A stretch of DNA of 64,000 nucleotides from Marinisporobacter balticus (GTDB taxonomy: Bacteria; Bacillota; Clostridia; Peptostreptococcales; Thermotaleaceae), in NCBI RefSeq assembly GCF_004345705.1, contig NZ_SLWV01000003.1:186001-250000 (forward strand), in the 5' to 3' direction. The notes beneath the pieces are model-generated. The model saw nothing but the letters and a program-made list of their open reading frames with translations, searched no databases and was not told the DNA's origin. The translations under genes were made by a program, and so were the position numbers. This document shows, piece by piece, positions 8,013-15,014 of the stretch. The first letter of the stretch is position 1. Every line of letters begins with the position of its first letter.

Positions 8013-8276
8013 TTAAGATTTTTTTCGGATTAAAAAGCATTTCAAAATATAAGCAAAAATATAAAGCGTTATAGGTATTTGTAAATACATCCAAAGAAAA
8101 CATTGGTTTGTATCTCGTGGAAAGCTAGTACCTTGTTCAACTAGAATTCTATATTGTTCAACACTTGGATTGATAACTGGTAGCACAATGCTTGAGTAAA
8201 ATGCTAGCCAATATAAAAAAAGATCAACAAATAGAGCTATAATAATAACTTTGTGGTTTTTTAGTATATTAAGCAT
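8013..8276 (-). CDS. Small membrane protein of unknown function
   Basis: An 87-residue protein with two hydrophobic helices (IIIALFVDLFLYWLAFYSSI and CFLWMYLQIPITLYIFAYIL) joined by a polar 30-residue loop, and a basic C-terminus (FLIRKKS). AAGGAGTATCAT precedes the ATG. No homologous family is recognised. It is a single gene inside the skin-like element and, unlike its neighbours, appears intact. Confidence 0.55.
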   Translation of the reverse strand: MLNILKNHKVIIIALFVDLFLYWLAFYSSIVLPVINPSVEQYRILVEQGTSFPRDTNQCFLWMYLQIPITLYIFAYILKCFLIRKKS

Positions 8277-8493
8277 ATGATACTCCTTATATATGGAATT
8301 TGAACCAATTAATATAAATTATATTATAGTATCAAAGAAAAATCAAGAATCAACTTAGGTATAAATTTTAATATTAATTAAGAGTTTTGGAGATGGTGGG
8401 ATATGAATATTATGAAGAATAGCCGTTAAAATAAGATTTTGTGAGAGACATAAAGAGACTACCAATTAATGTAGTCTCTTAAATGCAACTCAA

Positions 8494-8994
8494 TTATTTT
8501 ATAAATGTATTTTTTGCTCGACTAGATTTCTTTAAATAAAGTCCCCATATTGTTAAGTAACCTATACTTTGGAGCAAACTATGAAATAATACTTCAAAAG
8601 ATTCTCTACCTAATGCTGGAATTTGCGAGCATAAAATAATATCAATTCCAATGAAAAGTATACTGATGATAGCACAAAATAACCACATTTTAATAAAAAA
8701 TCTAGATTTTTTAAAAAGTAAAAACAAAGCTACAAGTGCTAGAAGGATAGAAATTATGTTTGCAGCAAGTTCAAAAATTATGATTGGTTTCCATAACCTA
8801 TGGTAAAAGAGACTACTAGGAGACGTTAGAGAATACCATGTTTCCCCAGTGAGAACAGGGAGGAACGTAGAAAAGGTATCATATGCTATATACAATGGTC
8901 TAATTATTGCAGTAATTGTAAAAAATAATAGCCATCCGCCTATTCCTTGTATTCCAGTATATCCTATTTCATCAGTATTTCCATGAATAGACAT
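8494..8994 (-). CDS. DUF2569-family membrane protein
   Basis: A 166-residue protein with four predicted membrane helices and the DUF2569 opening GIGGWLLFFTITAIIRPLY. ATG at 8994 was chosen because AGGAGGTG lies eight bases upstream; a GTG nine bases earlier is part of that ribosome site. The function of DUF2569 is unknown. It sits alone in the skin-like element, is intact, and may be a cargo gene. Confidence 0.7.
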   Translation of the reverse strand: MSIHGNTDEIGYTGIQGIGGWLLFFTITAIIRPLYIAYDTFSTFLPVLTGETWYSLTSPSSLFYHRLWKPIIIFELAANIISILLALVALFLLFKKSRFFIKMWLFCAIISILFIGIDIILCSQIPALGRESFEVLFHSLLQSIGYLTIWGLYLKKSSRAKNTFIK

Positions 8995-9332
8995 TAAAAT
9001 CACCTCCTTTTAGGAATATGTACAATATTATACCATTAATTATAAATTTTACATTAGTGAATGTGACCTATATTAACGTGAATGATATTAACATAGCACC
9101 ATAGAATTATTATTAGATAGTTATGTACGAAGAAAATAGTCATTAAATTGAGGGTTAGTGCATGACTAGAGATTAATAAAACGTTGAAATTTGAACCTTG
9201 AAAACTGAATAATACGGTATTGAAAAAGTAAAATTTACTATATTGTGATCTACTCTAACAAATGGTATAATGTAGCAGGTCATAATTTCCTTTAGTTTTA
9301 GGAAAATATGTGACAAATGGAGGACAGCATAA
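8995..9332. other. AT-rich intergenic stretch
   Basis: No gene is seen. It contains the left arm of an inverted repeat (9205-9221) whose partner lies beyond the next gene. Confidence 0.4.
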
Positions 9333-9615
9333 ATGAAAAAAATATTATTTGGAAGAGTTTTGGGAACTTACTTTATTGTGAAAGTAATTAATTTAATTTC
9401 AGGTTTTTCTTATAATATTTTTAGCGACAAACTAAATCTACCTAATCTTTTTATTGATTTAGGAATATTTCTACTTGTGTATAGTGTAGTAAGTTTAGTT
9501 TCGCATAAATTTGAAAATATACAGAAAGATGTGAGATAAGATTACTTCATAATTTTGTTGATAACACGTCACAATTAAAAAAGCAATAATTTATTCAAAA
9601 TACCATATTATTCAG
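9205..9615. repeat. Inverted repeat pair flanking a small membrane gene
   Basis: CTGAATAATACGGTATT (9205-9221) and its near-perfect reverse complement at 9599-9615 (one difference in 17) enclose a 411-bp unit holding one 68-codon gene. The arrangement looks like a small non-autonomous mobile element, but no target-site duplication was identified. Confidence 0.45.
9333..9539 (+). CDS. Small membrane protein within the inverted-repeat unit
   Basis: A 68-residue protein with two hydrophobic segments (YFIVKVINLISGFSYNIF, then LFIDLGIFLLVYSVVSLV) and a charged tail. GGAGG lies ten bases upstream of ATG. No family is recognised. It is enclosed by 17-bp inverted repeats. Confidence 0.5.
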   Translation: MKKILFGRVLGTYFIVKVINLISGFSYNIFSDKLNLPNLFIDLGIFLLVYSVVSLVSHKFENIQKDVR

Positions 9616-9665
9616 AAATGAATTTTACGGTATTTTTGCGTTAAAGAATAAGAATAATACGTTAA

Positions 9666-9848
9666 ATTTACAGTTTAGTAGATTATTACGCAGGGAAAAT
9701 ATATGTAGTGCAAGGCAAACATTACCCTTGGATAGCTTTGAAAAGGAATAATATTAAAAAATATTCTTCTAAAGCAAGGGCAGAAATCTTTTGTGAAAAA
9801 TTGAATTATAAAACAGGCAGAAATTTTGAAGTAATGGACTTAGACTAA
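9666..9848 (+). pseudogene. Start-less open frame, hypothetical fragment
   Basis: Sixty codons with protein-like composition (KIYVVQGKHYPWIALKRNN, then KARAEIFCEKLNYKTGRNFE). There is no ATG and no convincing ribosome site; only an internal GTG could start it. It is probably the tail of a truncated phage gene. Confidence 0.3.
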
Positions 9849-9871
9849 ATATAAGGTTTGTATAAATAAAA

Positions 9872-9936
9872 CGAGAATATGATGAAATTGCTCGCTATTA
9901 AAGGGGGACTAAAGATACCGAACCATCATATTCTCG
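9872..9936. terminator. Perfect 13-bp inverted repeat
   Basis: CGAGAATATGATG (9872-9884) and CATCATATTCTCG (9924-9936) are exact inverses separated by 39 bases. There is no T-run, so it is more likely a structured site than a terminator. Confidence 0.4.
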
Positions 9937-10097
9937 ACATAGAGATTGTTACCAAATAACAATTTTTAATACATGGGAATAAAAAATTAAACAAACTGAA
10001 CTGAAGTTTTTTTAAAAAGTGTATCTTTTATGAAGTATGGGGATGATGACTAAAGAATCTATAGTGAGTGGGGCTTAGAGATTATATATCTTTGTGT

Positions 10098-10292
10098 TTA
10101 ATAGATATTTGTGTTAGCAATAAGTAGAATTGCAGCAATTAGCGTTAGCACGTTTATTGTTATTAATATTTGGTTAAGTATTTTGTTTTCAAGTATTCTT
10201 TGTATAATGGAATCAATATATTTTACCATATATATTGCAATACAATTAAGAAAAACACCGACAATAAATTGTTGAGAAAAGATAGGCAACAT
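10098..10292 (-). CDS. Small membrane protein, YvrJ/holin-like
   Basis: A 64-residue protein with two hydrophobic stretches (FIVGVFLNCIAIYMV and ILITINVLTLIAAILLIA). Its ribosome site, GAAAGGAGG, is provided by the last codons of the 15-codon frame just upstream. Similar short membrane proteins (YvrJ type) follow other tiny genes in clostridial genomes. The function is unknown and the family link is only by size and position. Confidence 0.55.
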   Translation of the reverse strand: MLPIFSQQFIVGVFLNCIAIYMVKYIDSIIQRILENKILNQILITINVLTLIAAILLIANTNIY

Positions 10293-10297
10293 ATGAA

Positions 10298-10345
10298 TTA
10301 ACCTCCTTTCAAAAATGGATTTTTTACAATTGCTTCATAGACCAT
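10298..10345 (-). CDS. 15-residue leader peptide
   Basis: MVYEAIVKNPFLKGG, with an excellent RBS (AGGGAGGTGATAAC). Its terminal Lys-Gly-Gly codons are the AAAGGAGGT ribosome site of the membrane gene that begins six bases after its stop. The overlap suggests translational coupling. It is too short for homology and is supported only by its signals. Confidence 0.4.
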   Translation of the reverse strand: MVYEAIVKNPFLKGG

Positions 10346-10531
10346 GTTATCACCTCCCTTAGATTTAGTAATAGATAGATTTCATCGATATTGCAACAAT
10401 AGTAAAAATCATCCCCATAAAATCAGCAAAGAATTGTTATACGTAAACTTGATTAGGATTATATTATTAATTTAACCATTTTTATCAAATTTATAACACG
10501 GATGCTACAGGAGCTAAAAGGGGAATGACAT

Positions 10532-10624
10532 TTGGATTGTATAGACAGCTATAAGAATTTATGCGCAGATATAGACGTGCAGCAATACATAATTGAAGGT
10601 GCAATCGATTATGGAAAAGCATAG
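10532..10624 (+). CDS. 30-residue hypothetical peptide
   Basis: Starts with TTG nine bases after AAAAGGGG and encodes MDCIDSYKNLCADIDVQQYI, ending DYGKA. It overlaps the next small gene by 14 bases. No family is recognised. The clear RBS and overlap with a Cys-rich partner suggest a two-gene mini-operon. Confidence 0.35.
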   Translation: MDCIDSYKNLCADIDVQQYIIEGAIDYGKA

Positions 10625-10739
10625 ATGCAAAGTTAAATTTCATAATGAAAACATTATATGTGTATCTGAAATTCTATGTTTAGATTGCCGTCAGAAGGAT
10701 AGATGTGAAAATATAGATATAAAAGAGAGAAAGGAATAA
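10611..10739 (+). CDS. 42-residue Cys-rich peptide
   Basis: MEKHRCKVKFHNENIICVSE, then ILCLDCRQKDRCENID. Five cysteines, including C-x-x-C and a further C five residues on, could bind a metal. It is translationally overlapped with the preceding 30-residue peptide. Tiny zinc-binding proteins of this kind occur in skin and phage regions. The function is unknown. Confidence 0.4.
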   Translation: MEKHRCKVKFHNENIICVSEILCLDCRQKDRCENIDIKERKE

Positions 10740-10783
10740 TTAAGAAGAAGAAGACGTGGGGTAAATAATTTGCTATCTAAGAG

Positions 10784-10821
10784 AGGGAATATATAACGAA
10801 CAGCACAAATATATATTCCCT
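10784..10821 (+). terminator. Hairpin after the Cys-rich peptide gene
   Basis: AGGGAATATATA and TATATATTCCCT form a perfect 12-bp stem with a 14-base loop. The tail is only moderately T-rich. Confidence 0.45.
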
Positions 10822-11301
10822 ACTAGAACTTTTCATATTGAATTATGTTCCAATATTTTATATAACAAAATAATCATAATTTCTGCCGGTGCATAGTACA
10901 AAGTTAATAATATATTCTCAAGTTTGAAAATAGATAACATGGCCATCATATCCTTTATCATTATTTTATATTTTAATATATACTATGAACTATGACCTTG
11001 TATTGGAATAAACGGAAGTTGTCGAAACTTGTGAATAATGACCTTTTCTCGATAAATTGGACACTCTAGAGTTAGAGTTTCTTTGTTTTTCGCAGGATCT
11101 CTCATGATTTTGATTTTCTACCCATTTATTCCACCGTTCTCTTGACAATGAGCCTCTCATGGCATATATTTATGCATCAAGGCATCACCCATTCTGAACA
11201 GGTAGCATAGCTTCGGAGCATGGTTGATGCTTGGCATAAAAGCCTATCATGCCATGTACTCATTATCAAGAGACTTTCGCGGCATAAAGGTATTCACTCT
11301 C
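10822..11301. other. Non-coding stretch with a long imperfect palindrome
   Basis: No gene is seen. The only structure is the 136-bp palindromic region at 11138-11273, listed separately. Confidence 0.4.
11138..11273. repeat. 136-bp imperfect palindrome
   Basis: TCTCTTGACAATGAG (11138-11152) and CTCATTATCAAGAGA (11259-11273) pair with one G-U. Inside, CATGGCAT pairs with ATGCCATG, and an ATGC...CATCA arm pairs with GTTGATGC...GCAT. The whole could fold into a long branched hairpin. It borders the IS3 remnant. Confidence 0.5.
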
Positions 11302-11586
11302 TTATGCTACTCTTTTTTCCTCATAATAATTTTGTAAAAATGCTACTGGTGTAATATTTCCTAGAGCTTGATGCCTTCTATTTCTATTGTAAAAACTCTC
11401 GATATACCAGAATATATCCATTCTTGCTTCTTTGATATCTTTGTAAGTTCTGTGATGTAATCTTTCAGATTTGATTGTATTAAAGAATGTCTCTGCACAG
11501 GCATTGTTCTAACAATTGCCCTTTCTACTTATACTACGTATCAATCCATGCTTTTTAAGTTCTTTTGTATAATTTTCGCTGCAATA

Positions 11587-12340
11587 ATCGATTAAGAAAA
11601 AGGGATTACTCCCTCTCCCTCATCTAAGAACCGTACGTGAGAGTTTCCAACTCATACGGCTCAAGCATTCCTTCACCTTTTCAGGAGGCAACGGTCGTGT
11701 GAAGTTTTATCTTTCTTAGATAAAAGTATTTTTTATCTAAGAAAGGATTTTTTGAAATCTTTAACTTCGGATGTCTAACAATTTTTATTCTCCTGAGGTT
11801 TATGAGAGCATAGTCATTTGTCGTGAATACCCATGGTTTGCAATCTTTTTCATGCCAGTATTTGTTCAATCTCCACCATTTATTCTTGTTTGGGTGGCGA
11901 TGCTTAGCCCATTGATGTAGTAAGTGATAGAGTGTGTTGTTGACGTATGAAAATACTTGACTTGCTAACATCATTTTTAATTTTGTCCCAATTAATAGAT
12001 TCCCATTGATTGGCAAGTGATCCAGTGTCTTTTAGACTCTCGGTTTTGTCCGTCGTTGAGTTACTAAAATTCATAAGTTTACAATCCTTTCCCACCAAGA
12101 AATACTATAGGATAAGTCTGCACCCTTTCGGGTTAGGGAAAATTTTGAACCTCTATCTGATTACATTACATAATCTGCATTCGCTTTTTATCCTTTTCTT
12201 CTGCCCTCTATGTCTTTTCATCACTTTACAGTTAGATACCTCTTTCATGAGGAACATACCATCTACGCTAGTCACGATAGAGTTACCCCGAATGGATAGG
12301 GTAGTCTTTCGACAATATATTACGCGACTTCTTGTCGCAC
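11587..12340 (-). mobile_element. Deleted group II intron
   Basis: On the minus strand it begins GTGCGACAAGAAGTCG, the canonical group II 5' end. Near its 3' end it carries a domain V hairpin at 11628-11662 (GAGCCGTATGAG...CTCACGTACGGTTC). The flanking transposase codons join perfectly without it. It is 754 bp, against roughly 2-2.5 kb for ORF-bearing introns, because most of the reverse transcriptase has been deleted. The RNA might still fold, but it cannot supply its own protein. Confidence 0.8.
11681..12098 (-). pseudogene. ltrA: Group II intron reverse transcriptase/maturase remnant
   Basis: The N-terminal piece (11904-12098) reads LANQWESINWDKIKNDVSKS, the usual start of intron-encoded proteins. 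It breaks off and, after a frame change, joins the C-terminal maturase/HNH-side piece (11681 to about 11930) with QWAKHRHPNKNKWWRLNKYW and NPFLDKKYFYLRK. The whole polymerase domain, including YADD, is missing. Confidence 0.75.
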
Positions 12341-12697
12341 TTGACTTCCTTGGTCTGAATGGTGTATTAGACCGTTGGGAGGTCGGTGGCGCGTTAATTC
12401 ATTTTTTAATGCTTCTAGGCATAGCTCTGTTCTCATGTGCTCTGCTAAAATATGCTAATAGTAGTTGGCTTCAAGCACAAGATTATCACGGGGACCCCTT
12501 GGACATCAGAACTTAGTTTTAAAAAGCTTCGTATTTGATTGAGAAGATTTTCCTTGGGAAAACTTGTTTTCTCCAAAACCGCATTAGATCAAGAAGTAGA
12601 GAAAAATACATCAGTAAAAGATGCTATATTTACTATTGCTTCATAACAGCGATAAGGATAATTTTATAAAGGCTTTATTTGTGCAAAACTAAAGATA

Positions 12698-12832
12698 TTA
12701 ATACTCATAAGTATAAACAAAGTCATGATCGTCACTCGCAAGATTATCATACATAAGGATAATCATATCTTCAAGCATTTCTTCAGATGAACAAAATAAT
12801 TTTCTAACTGGTTTTTGATAAAAATTGTACAT
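12698..12832 (-). CDS. 44-residue acidic hypothetical protein
   Basis: MYNFYQKPVRKLFCSSEEML, then EDMIILMYDNLASDDHDFVY. GAGGGGG lies upstream of ATG at good spacing. No family is recognised. It is short and acidic in its C-terminal half, and its expression unit is unclear. Confidence 0.4.
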   Translation of the reverse strand: MYNFYQKPVRKLFCSSEEMLEDMIILMYDNLASDDHDFVYTYEY

Positions 12833-13027
12833 TTTAAAACCCCCTCTAATAATTTTAAACGCATATTCTTCATTATCGAAAAAAGCGTACTATGAATGAT
12901 ATGTAAATTTAGGAGGGGTTATTACAAAAATTATTTAAAATAAAAAAGTACTTTCGGTTATAACGTTCTAAATATACCCTTAATCAAGCCTATGTTTCAA
13001 GGAGTATTTAAGAAGAAATAAAAGAAA
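12833..13027. other. Intergenic skin interior
   Basis: AT-rich. An AGGAGGGG at about 12911 is not followed by a usable start codon. No feature is supported. Confidence 0.3.
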
Positions 13028-13350
13028 ATATATAGACCAGCATTGCTCCTGGTCATCAAAGAATGCACTACAATAAATGGCTAATTTATGAAATGGCAGT
13101 ATGTATTAAGAATTGGGAACGCCCCCCAATTCTTTCTAATAATTTAGTAACGACCATAGCCACCGCAGCCACAGAACAATATTACTAATAACAAGAAGAA
13201 GAAAAGTAAACTGCTATCGCAACCACCAAAGATACCACCAATTCCGCCACATTGAGCATCAGCCATAAGGGTAAGCCTCCTTTATAATTTGATTATTATT
13301 TTCCTTTGTCCTAATACAAGGTATGTAGGTTGTGGGATAAGCGTTACAAA
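13028..13350. repeat. Duplicated 320-bp small-peptide module, copy 2
   Basis: This is the second copy of 2425-2755, in the same orientation. It retains both hairpins and the peptide gene, with substitutions and a different peptide C-terminus. It lies inside the skin-like element about 180 bp from its right end, whereas copy 1 is outside the left end. Confidence 0.85.
13144..13266 (-). CDS. Small Gly/Cys-rich hydrophobic peptide (YjcZ-like), copy 2
   Basis: A 40-residue paralogue of the 2539-2664 product: head MADAQCGGIGGIFGGCDSS, helix LLFFFLLLVILF, tail CGCGGYGRY. AAAGGAGG is nine bases before ATG, as in copy 1. Third-position and conservative changes between the copies, with preserved head and helix, suggest that both are or were under selection. 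The function is unknown; a small membrane peptide made during sporulation is a guess. Confidence 0.65.
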   Translation of the reverse strand: MADAQCGGIGGIFGGCDSSLLFFFLLLVILFCGCGGYGRY

Positions 13351-13530
13351 TTTATTTGTCTATTAACGTTATTGGTTTGTCAAAAACTGATTTTAAAGTT
13401 ATAGCAGACTGCCAAAACTTTTATAATATATAAATTATAAAAGAACCCATTCAGCAGAATGAAAAAACTGGAGATTGTGTAGAATACTAACAAAATGGCT
13501 ATACTAATAAGTTGATAAACTATTTATGGC
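13267..13530. other. Right inner end of the skin element
   Basis: This holds the duplicated upstream region of the small peptide, then AT-rich DNA up to the AATGAA core. GTTGATAAAC (13511-13520), reading GTTTATCAAC on the other strand, may be part of the recombinase site. Confidence 0.35.
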
Positions 13531-13839
13531 AATGAAATATCACTAATGGATATTTTAGGAACGGAAACAGATGAAGTGCTCGATGAAGTAGAACTAAAAA
13601 TTCAAGTGAAAATGCTATATCATAAAATGGCAAAAATTTTAAAAAACAGAGAGTGCACTGTTTTACAATTAAGATATGGTTTAGTGAATGGTGGATGTAA
13701 AACACAAAGAGAAATTGCAAAGTTATTAGGAATTTCGCGTTCATATGTATCTAGAATAGAAAAAAGAGCTATTAAAAAACTTAGTAAAGCATTTCACTGT
13801 AACACACCAATAAATATAGAAAATGAGGAGGATGAATAG
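13531..13839 (+). CDS. sigK: Sigma-K C-terminal part at the right skin boundary
   Basis: From the AATGAA core the frame reads NEISLMDILGTETDEVLDEV, the sigma-K region 3 start. It then contains region 4 with its helix-turn-helix (VLQLRYGLVNGGCKTQREIA, then LGISRSYVSRIEKRAIKKL), and ends with a normal acidic tail and stop. It has no start of its own in the unexcised state; an internal ATG (13546) without a ribosome site is not credible. After excision it would continue in frame from the fragment at 3332. This half is intact. Confidence 0.85.
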   Translation, partial: NEISLMDILGTETDEVLDEVELKIQVKMLYHKMAKILKNRECTVLQLRYGLVNGGCKTQREIAKLLGISRSYVSRIEKRAIKKLSKAFHCNTPINIENEEDE

Positions 13840-13920
13840 ATGAATGGAATCGAGGAGGAAGAAAATAATTATTTTATTTACCGACCGTTCGGGACTTGGC
13901 GGTTCATTAGGACAATATGA
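13840..13920 (+). CDS. 26-residue peptide following sigK
   Basis: MNGIEEEENNYFIYRPFGTW, ending RFIRTI. It starts directly after the sigK stop, with GAGGAGG eight bases upstream inside the sigK tail. It could be a translated co-operonic peptide or chance. Confidence 0.25.
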   Translation: MNGIEEEENNYFIYRPFGTWRFIRTI

Positions 13921-13948
13921 TTTTCTTATACTGTGAGGATAAACTTTT

Positions 13949-13992
13949 AAAACCATGATTAATCAACTTTTGATTAGTTATGGTTTTATTTA
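13949..13992 (+). terminator. Intrinsic terminator after sigK
   Basis: AAAACCAT...ATGGTTTT outer arms and a GATTAATCAA/TTGATTAGTT inner stem, followed by T-rich sequence. Confidence 0.75.
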
Positions 13993-14053
13993 ATATGGGA
14001 CTATTAGATATTCTTCAATAGTCTTTTCGTGTATTTACATATTGCCATGATTT

Positions 14054-14480
14054 CTATTTTGGTATCCCTAATCCTGCTAGTTTGTAACAGTTTACCCAAC
14101 CTGTATTTCTATTTATAATCTGCTCTTTAAGATGTTCATAACTTTTATTATCAACTCTAAATCTAATGCTACCTTTTGCATAGTAAAAGCCATATCCTAG
14201 GAATTTTCTTTTAATAGGAGATGGCACTGCACTTTTTTCAGTATTTACTTTTAATCTTAACTTTTTCTTTAGAAATCTTGTAATACTTGTAAAAACTTGT
14301 ATTCCACTTCTTTTACTTTTGACGTAAATATTAGTACCATGTACATAGCAGCAGAGTTTATGCCCTAGCTTTTCTAGTTCTTTGCCAAGTTCATCAAGTA
14401 CAATATTACTTGATAATGGGGCAGATGGACCACCTTGAGGTGTGCCACCATGCTTTTTTTGAATCGATGGGAAGTAGTTC
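14054..14480 (-). pseudogene. Group II intron reverse transcriptase fragment, active site lost
   Basis: The minus-strand frame gives HGGTPQGGPSAPLSSNIVLD, then ELEKLGHKLCCYVHGTNIYV, RFLKKKLRLKVNTEKSAV and KRKFLGYGFYYA, all from intron-encoded reverse transcriptase domains 4-7. The catalytic YADD is replaced by YVHG. The N-terminal fingers and the maturase domain are missing. It lies next to the sigK terminator and is not part of the deleted intron at 11.6-12.3 kb. Confidence 0.75.
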
Positions 14481-14687
14481 GTCTACAATACTTATGGTAA
14501 TTATTTCACTATCCGTAAGAATAGCATCATTGATATTAACATCTAAAGTTTTTTTATTCTTGTGCTTTTATCTTGTGTGAATATATTGTCATACTACAAA
14601 TGAAAATAAAGTAACAATAATTTCTCATAAGCATATCTTAATAGTAGATTTAAAAATAAACTTAAAAATAGTAGGAGGTAATGATTT

Positions 14688-14888
14688 ATGGATAATAATG
14701 TATATGATTATTCAATAGATGTTGAAGATGCTCAGAATCCTAAACGGAGACCAAAACATGGACCTGGATACGGACCTGGATACGGACCTGGATATGGACC
14801 TGGATACGGACCTGGATATGGACCTGGATACGGATTTTTACCATGGTTATGGCTGTTTACACCATTCTTTGGAGGCCGTAGATATTAG
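14688..14888 (+). CDS. GPGY-repeat protein
   Basis: A 66-residue protein with an acidic head (MDNNVYDYSIDVEDAQNPKR), six perfect Gly-Pro-Gly-Tyr repeats and a hydrophobic aromatic end (FLPWLWLFTPFFGGRRY). GGAGGTAATG precedes ATG. Such low-complexity Gly/Tyr proteins are often spore-surface or coat components, which is inference. It has its own terminator. The reading in the +1 frame (Asp-Leu repeats) lacks a ribosome site. Confidence 0.7.
   Translation: MDNNVYDYSIDVEDAQNPKRRPKHGPGYGPGYGPGYGPGYGPGYGPGYGFLPWLWLFTPFFGGRRY
14760..14831 (+). repeat. Six tandem 12-bp units encoding GPGY
   Basis: GGACCTGGATAY occurs six times head to tail and differs only at the last base (C or T). The near identity suggests recent expansion by slippage, so copy number may vary between strains. 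Confidence 0.9.
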
Positions 14889-14939
14889 TAATATTAAGGA
14901 TATCTGAGGTAGTCTAAATTAATATAAGAAAGCAAATCA

Positions 14940-14979
14940 AATAAACACTCCTTAACTATACGTGCGGAGTGTTTATTTT
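14940..14979 (+). terminator. Terminator of the GPGY gene
   Basis: AATAAACACTCC pairs perfectly with GGAGTGTTTATT and is followed by TTTTC. Confidence 0.8.
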
Positions 14980-15014
14980 CTGAAAAAAGTTTGGACAGAG
15001 GTTTGCAGAAAAGA

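Larger units (their letters stand above)
11302..12520 (-). pseudogene. IS3-family transposase (IS3/IS407-like orfB) interrupted by a group II intron
   Basis: Two exon-like halves are read on the minus strand. The upstream half (12341 to about 12520) gives HMRTELCLEALKNEL and GLIHHSDQGSQ. The downstream half (11302-11586) gives YCSENYTKELKKHGLI, CAETFFNTIKSERLHH and YNRNRRHQALGNITPVAFL. The standard transposase reading GSQ-YCS is restored exactly if 11587-12340 is removed. Several stops (for example before HILAEHM and after SRKGNC) show that the transposase is dead, and its N-terminal part is missing. Confidence 0.75.
3458..13536. mobile_element. Skin-like element splitting sigK
   Basis: The hexamer AATGAA occurs at 3458-3463 and 13531-13536, in both cases as the Asn-Glu codons of the sigma-K GNE motif and in the same frame. 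Deleting one copy plus the 10,073 bp between would fuse the two halves without gap or frameshift. A SpoIVCA-type serine recombinase sits at the left end on the opposite strand, as in known skin elements of Bacillus and Clostridioides. Imperfect inverted sequences GTTATCGAC and GTTTATCAAC lie just inside the two ends. The interior is mostly decayed phage genes and IS debris. The element is therefore old and possibly immobile. Confidence 0.85.

Noticed and set aside
12010..12516. 168-codon plus-strand frame
   Set aside because: It lies antisense to the group II intron and the transposase, with no ribosome site, and its sequence is explained by those remnants.
14760..14831. Short tandem repeats as a CRISPR array
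   Set aside because: Units are contiguous with no spacers and code for GPGY.
14719..14907. Asp-Leu repeat protein in the alternate frame of the GPGY gene
   Set aside because: The 12-bp repeat yields regular peptides in any frame. Only the GPGY frame has GGAGGT at the right distance and a sensible head and tail.
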